Assembly: GCF_019578655.1 (NCBI RefSeq)
Contig: NC_063259.1
Location: forward strand, 10,568,489-10,632,488
DNA length: 64,000 nt
Source of the DNA: Ricinus communis
Lineage: Eukaryota > Streptophyta > Magnoliopsida > Malpighiales > Euphorbiaceae
Direction of reading: 5' to 3'
The position numbers were made by a program, and so were the translations under genes. Each line of letters begins with the position of its first letter. Position 1 is the stretch's first letter. This document shows, one piece after another, positions 59,401 through 64,000 of the stretch. The notes under the pieces are model-generated. The model worked only from the letters and a program-made list of their open reading frames with translations. It was not told where the DNA came from and did not search any database.

Positions 59401-62400
59401 TTTACTAATACGAGAAAACAACCCCATAAGAGGGGTATATTTGTCAACATTTGAAAGCAACCCTATAAGAGGCGTATATTTATCAATATTAGAAAACAAC
59501 CCCGTAAAATGGGTATATATTTCAACCTAAGAAAACAACTCTATAAAAGTGGAGTATTTGTCAATATGAGAAAATAACCCCGTAAGACGGTATATTTGTC
59601 AATATTAAAAAACAACCCCGTAAGAGGGGTATATATTTCAACATGAGAAAACAACCCCAAAAAAGTGGTATATTTTCTAATACGAGAAAACAACCCCGTA
59701 AGAGGGGTATATTTGTCAATATTAGAAAACCTCCCTATAAGAAGGGTATATTTGTCAATATGTGAAAATAACTCCGTAAGAGGGGTATATTTTTCAATAT
59801 TAGAAAACAACCCCGTAAGAGTAGTAATTTTGTCAATATTAGAAAACAACCCCGTAAGAGGGATATATCTCTAAACATGAGAAAACAACCACAGAAAAGT
59901 GGTATATTTGTCAATATGAGAAAAGAATCCCGTCAGAGGGGTATATTTTTCAGTATGAGAAAATAACCCCGTAAGAAGGGTATATTTGTCAATATTAGAA
60001 AACACCCCGTAAGACGGGTATATCTTTCAAAATGAGAAAGCAACCCCAAAAAAGTGGTATAATTGTCAACTTGATAAAACAACCCCGTAAGAGGGGTATA
60101 TTTGTTAATATTAGAAAACAACCCCGTAAGAGGGGTATATCTCTCAATATGAGAAAACAACCCTAAAAAAGTGGTATATTTTCTAATACGAGAAAAACAT
60201 ACCCATAAGAGTGGTATGTTTGTCAATATTAGAAAACAACCCCATAAAGAGGGGTATATTGGTCAATATTATAACACAACCTTGGTATATTTTTTAATAC
60301 GATAAACCACCCTGTAAGAGGGATATATTTGTCAATATTAGAAAACAACACCGTAAGAGGGGTATATCTTTCAACATGAGAAGATAACCCCAAAAAAGTG
60401 GTATATTTGTCAATATGAGAAAAAAAACTCCGTAAGAGGGGTATATTTGTCAGTATTAGAAAAGAACCCCGTAAGAGGGGTACATCTTTCAACATGAGGA
60501 AACAACCCCAAAAAAGTGGTATATTTGTCAATATGAGAAAACAACCCCGTAAGAGGGGGTATATTTGTCAATATTAGAAAATAACCCCGTAAGAGGGGAA
60601 TATCTTTCAACATGAGAAAACAACCCAAATAAAGTGGTATATTTTCTAATACGAGAAAACAACCCCGTAAGAGGGGTATATTTGTCAAAATTAGAGAACC
60701 ACCCCATAAGAGGAGTATATTTGTCAATATGAGAAAATAACCCCGTAAGAGGGGTATATTTTTCAATAATAGAAAATAACCCCATAAGAGGGATATGTTT
60801 GTCAATATTAGAAAACAGTCCTGTAAGAGGGGTATATCTTTCAACATGAGAAAACAACCCCAAAAAAGTGATATATTTGTCAATATTAAAGAACAACCCC
60901 ATAAGAGGGATATATTTGTTAATATTAGAAAACAACCCCGTAAGAGCTATAAATCTTTCAACATGAGAAAACAACCCCAAAGAAGTGGTATATTTTTTAA
61001 TAGGAGAAAACAACGCCGCAAGAGGGGTATATCTTTCAACATGAGAAAACAACCCCAAAAATGTGGTATGTTTGTCAATATGAGAAAACAACCCTGTAAG
61101 AGGGGTATATTTGTCAATATTAGAAAACAACCCCATAATAGGGATATATCTTTCAATACGAGAAAGCAAACCTAAAAAAGTGGTATATTTTCTAATACGA
61201 GAAAAATATCCCCGTAAGAGGGTTATGTTTGTCAATATTAGAAAACAACCCTGTAAAGAGGGGTATATTGGTCAATATTAGAACACAACCCCGTAAGATG
61301 GGTGTATCTTTCAAAATGAGAACACAACCCCAAAAAAGTGGTATATTTGTTAATATTAGAAAACAACCCCGCAAGAGAGGTATATTTATTAATATTAGAA
61401 AATAACCCCGTAAGAGGGGCATATCTTTCAAGATGAGAAAAGAACCCCATAAGAGGGGTATATTTGTCAATATGAGAAAACAATCCCGTAAGTGGGGTAT
61501 ATTTGTCAATATTAGAAAATAACCCCGTAAGAGGGGTATGTTTGTCAATATTGGAAAATAATCCCGTAAGAGCGGTATATCTTTCAACATGAGAAAACAA
61601 CCCTAAAAAAGTGGTGTATTTGTCACTATGTGAAAACAACCCTGAAAGAGGGGTATATCTTTCAACACGGGAAAACAACTCCAAAAACGTGGTCTATTAA
61701 TCAATATGATAAAACAACCCCGTAAGAGGGGTATATTTGTCAATATGAGAAAATAACCCCGTAAGAGGGGTATATTTGTCAATATCAGACAACAATCCCG
61801 TGTGGGGGGTATATTTGTCAATAATAGAAAATAACTCCGTAAGAGTGGTATATTTATCAATAATAGAAGACAACGCCGTAAGAGGGTTATATCTTTCAAC
61901 ATGAGAAAACAACACCAAAAAGTGGTATATTTGTCAAAATGAGAAAACAACCCCGCAAGAGGGTTATATTTGTCAATATTAGAAAACAACCCCATAAGAG
62001 GGATATATCTCTAAACATGAGAAAACAACCATAGAAAAGTGGTATATTTGTCAATATGAGAAAACAATCCCGTAAGAGGGGTATATTTTTCAATATGAGA
62101 AAACAACCCCGTAAGAAGGGTATATTTGTCAATAATAGAAAATAACCCCGTAAGAGGGGTATCTTTGTCAATATTAGAAAACAACCTCGTAAGAGGGATA
62201 TATTGGTCAATATTAGAACAGAACCCCGTAAAAGGGATATATCTTTTAATATTTGAAAACAACCCCAAAAAAGTGGTATATTTGTCAATATGAGAAAACA
62301 ACCCCGTAAGAGGGGTATATTTGTCGATATGAGAAAATAACTCCGTAAGTGGGGTATGTTTGTTAAAATTAGAAAACAACACTGTAAGAGGGGTATGTTT

Positions 62401-62521
62401 GCCAATATTAGAAAATAACCCCGTAAGAGCGGTATATCTTTCAACATGTGAAAAAAACCCTAAAAAAGTGGTGTGTTTATCGATATGAGAAAATAATCGC
62501 GTCAGTAGGGTATATCTTTCA

Positions 62522-62772
62522 TTGCGGTTTTTTCGAATAAGTAGACTAAGTACTTGAATAGAAGAATTGATATTTATAGCCTATGATCATGATTACAATT
62601 GGATAGAATTAGCACACTTGAATTGGAAATTTCTTAAGATTGATTTTTATTTACATTAATATTTAGCCTTCATTATTTTCTGCTTATTTATAATTTTGAT
62701 TCAAACATTCAAAACCCCCCTTTTTATTTCACTTTGAAAAGCAATCCACATTGGTTCCCTTGGGATTCGACC
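62522..62772 (+). mobile_element. LTR-end fragment inside satellite
   Basis: 251 bp of unique DNA interrupts the array after TATATCTTTCA. Its wording, including TTAGCACACTTGAATTGGAA, TCAAAACCCCCCTTTTTATT and TTCCCTTGGGATTCGACC, is that of the downstream (U5) end of Athila/Tat-type gypsy LTRs, from memory of the family. No internal retrotransposon sequence, opposite LTR end or target duplication accompanies it. Satellite resumes with ATTAATATGAGAAAATAATC, in a different monomer phase from the left side. It is a fragment captured by rearrangement rather than an insertion of a whole element. Confidence 0.65.
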
Positions 62773-64000
62773 TATTAATATGAGAAAATAATCCCGTAAG
62801 AGGGCTACATTTGTCAATATGACAAAACAACCCCGTAAGACTGGTATATTTGTCAATATTAGAAAATAACCCCGTAAGAGGGGTATATATTTCAATATGA
62901 GAAAACAACCCCGTAAGAGGGGTATATTGGTCAATATGAAAAAAACAATAAGAGGTATATTTATCAATATTGAAAATAACAACGTAAGAAGGGTATATTT
63001 GTCAATATTGGAAAACAACCCGTAAGAGGTATATCTTCAAATTGAGAAAACTGCACCCTAAAAACGTGGTATATTTGTCAATATTGAAAACAACCGTGGA
63101 GGTATATTTATGAATATTGAAAACAACCGTAAGAGGGTACATCTTTCAACATGAGTAAACAACCCCAAAAAAGTGATATATTTGTCAATATGAGAAAACA
63201 ACCCCATAAGAGGTATATTTGTCAATATTAGAAAACAACCCTGTAAGAGGGGTATATCTTTCAAAATGAGAAAACAACCCTAAAAAGTGGTATATTTATC
63301 AATATTAGAAAACAACCCCGTAAGAGACGTATATTTATCAATATTTGAAAAAAACCCTGTAAGAGACGTATATTTATCAATATTAGAAAACAACCCCGTA
63401 AGAGGGATATATCTTTCAATATGAGAAAACAACCCCAAAAAGATGGTATATTTTAGAGAGGTATATTTGTCAAAATTAGAAAACAACCCCCTAAGAGGGG
63501 TATATCTTTCAACGTGACAAATCAACCCCAAAAAAGTGGTATATTTTTTAATACAAGAAAGAACCCCGTAAGAGGGGTATATTTATCAATATTGAAAAAC
63601 AATCCCGAAAGAGGGGTATATTTGTCAATATGAGAAAATAACCACAGAAGAGGGATATATCTATCAATATTAGAAAAGAACCCTGTAAGAGGGGTATATC
63701 TTTCAACATGAGTAAACAACGCCAAAAAAGTGGTATATTTGTCGATGTGAGAAAACAACCCCGTCAGAGTTAGTAAACAACCCCGTAAAAGGGGTTTGTC
63801 TTTCAACAGAGAAAACATCTCCAAAAAAAGTGGTATACTTTTTAATACGAGAAAACAACCCCGTAAGGGGGTTTATTTGTCAATATTGGAAAAATAACCC
63901 CGTAAGAGGGGTATATTTGTCAATATGAGAAAATAATCCTGTAAGAGGGGTATATTTGTCAATATTAGAAAAGAACCTTGTAAGAGGGGTATATTTGTCA
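62773..64000 (+). repeat. 39-bp satellite array D, continuing past window end
   Basis: About 31 monomers of the same family. Around 62,930-63,140 several monomers are shortened by one to several bases, mainly in runs of C, G or A, before regular phase returns. The array continues to the last base of the window. Confidence 0.95.

Larger units (their letters stand above)
46764..62521 (+). repeat. 39-bp satellite array C (forward orientation)
   Basis: About 400 monomers in the same orientation and of the same family as 1-22,556, including the b-c monomer pairs. From about 57,900 onward the b-type joint changes from TTTCAAAATGAG to TTTCAACATGAG, which marks another local subfamily. Monomer phase is well preserved over long stretches. 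No gene or mobile element is embedded until 62,521. Confidence 0.97.

Noticed and set aside
1..64000. tRNA or rRNA genes
   Set aside because: No tRNA-like internal promoter boxes with a clover-leaf context and no rRNA wording were recognised. The only tRNA-related match is the retroelement primer site at 36,111-36,129.

Overview
This is a plant nuclear, heterochromatin-like window with no intact host gene that I can support. About two thirds of it (roughly 43 of 64 kb) is a short-period tandem satellite with a 39-bp monomer. The rest is decayed retrotransposon DNA nested within or beside the satellite. The organism is probably a dicot: the retroelements are of the plant Athila and chromovirus types, and a 119-bp piece of chloroplast atpA sits inside the array. 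The sequence alone does not fix the species.

Layout. (1) 1-22,556: forward-orientation 39-bp satellite with higher-order organisation, several recent segmental duplications and the chloroplast atpA insert at 19,211-19,329. (2) 22,557-38,585: a 5'-truncated Athila-type Ty3/gypsy element on the + strand (gag, protease, RT, RNase H, integrase and a 3' LTR-like end), with stops, frameshifts and lost catalytic residues. A second Athila-related element on the - strand (26,972-37,474) splits it. That second element keeps only scraps of gag and pol plus a decayed third ORF, and a solo LTR (31,810-34,120) has inserted into it with a perfect 5-bp target duplication. This makes a three-level nest. (3) 38,590-41,935: the same satellite in inverted orientation, older and of a distinct subfamily. 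(4) 41,940-46,763: AT-rich non-satellite DNA with simple repeats and probable old LTR or DNA-transposon remnants. (5) 46,764-62,521: a second forward satellite array. (6) 62,522-62,772: a 251-bp fragment resembling the downstream end of an Athila/Tat-type LTR. (7) 62,773-64,000: satellite again.

How it fits together. The 39-bp period is divisible by three, so four of the six frames stay open over long stretches and give spurious ORFs of up to 526 codons. They encode 13-residue repeats and I do not call them genes. The most informative items are the chloroplast insert, whose empty site survives in a paralogous copy 1,482 bp away, the three-deep retrotransposon nest, the inverted diverged satellite block, and the displaced LTR fragment at 62.5 kb. 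Several array segments carry clusters of one-base losses relative to near-identical copies, so base-level accuracy in the arrays should be treated with caution.
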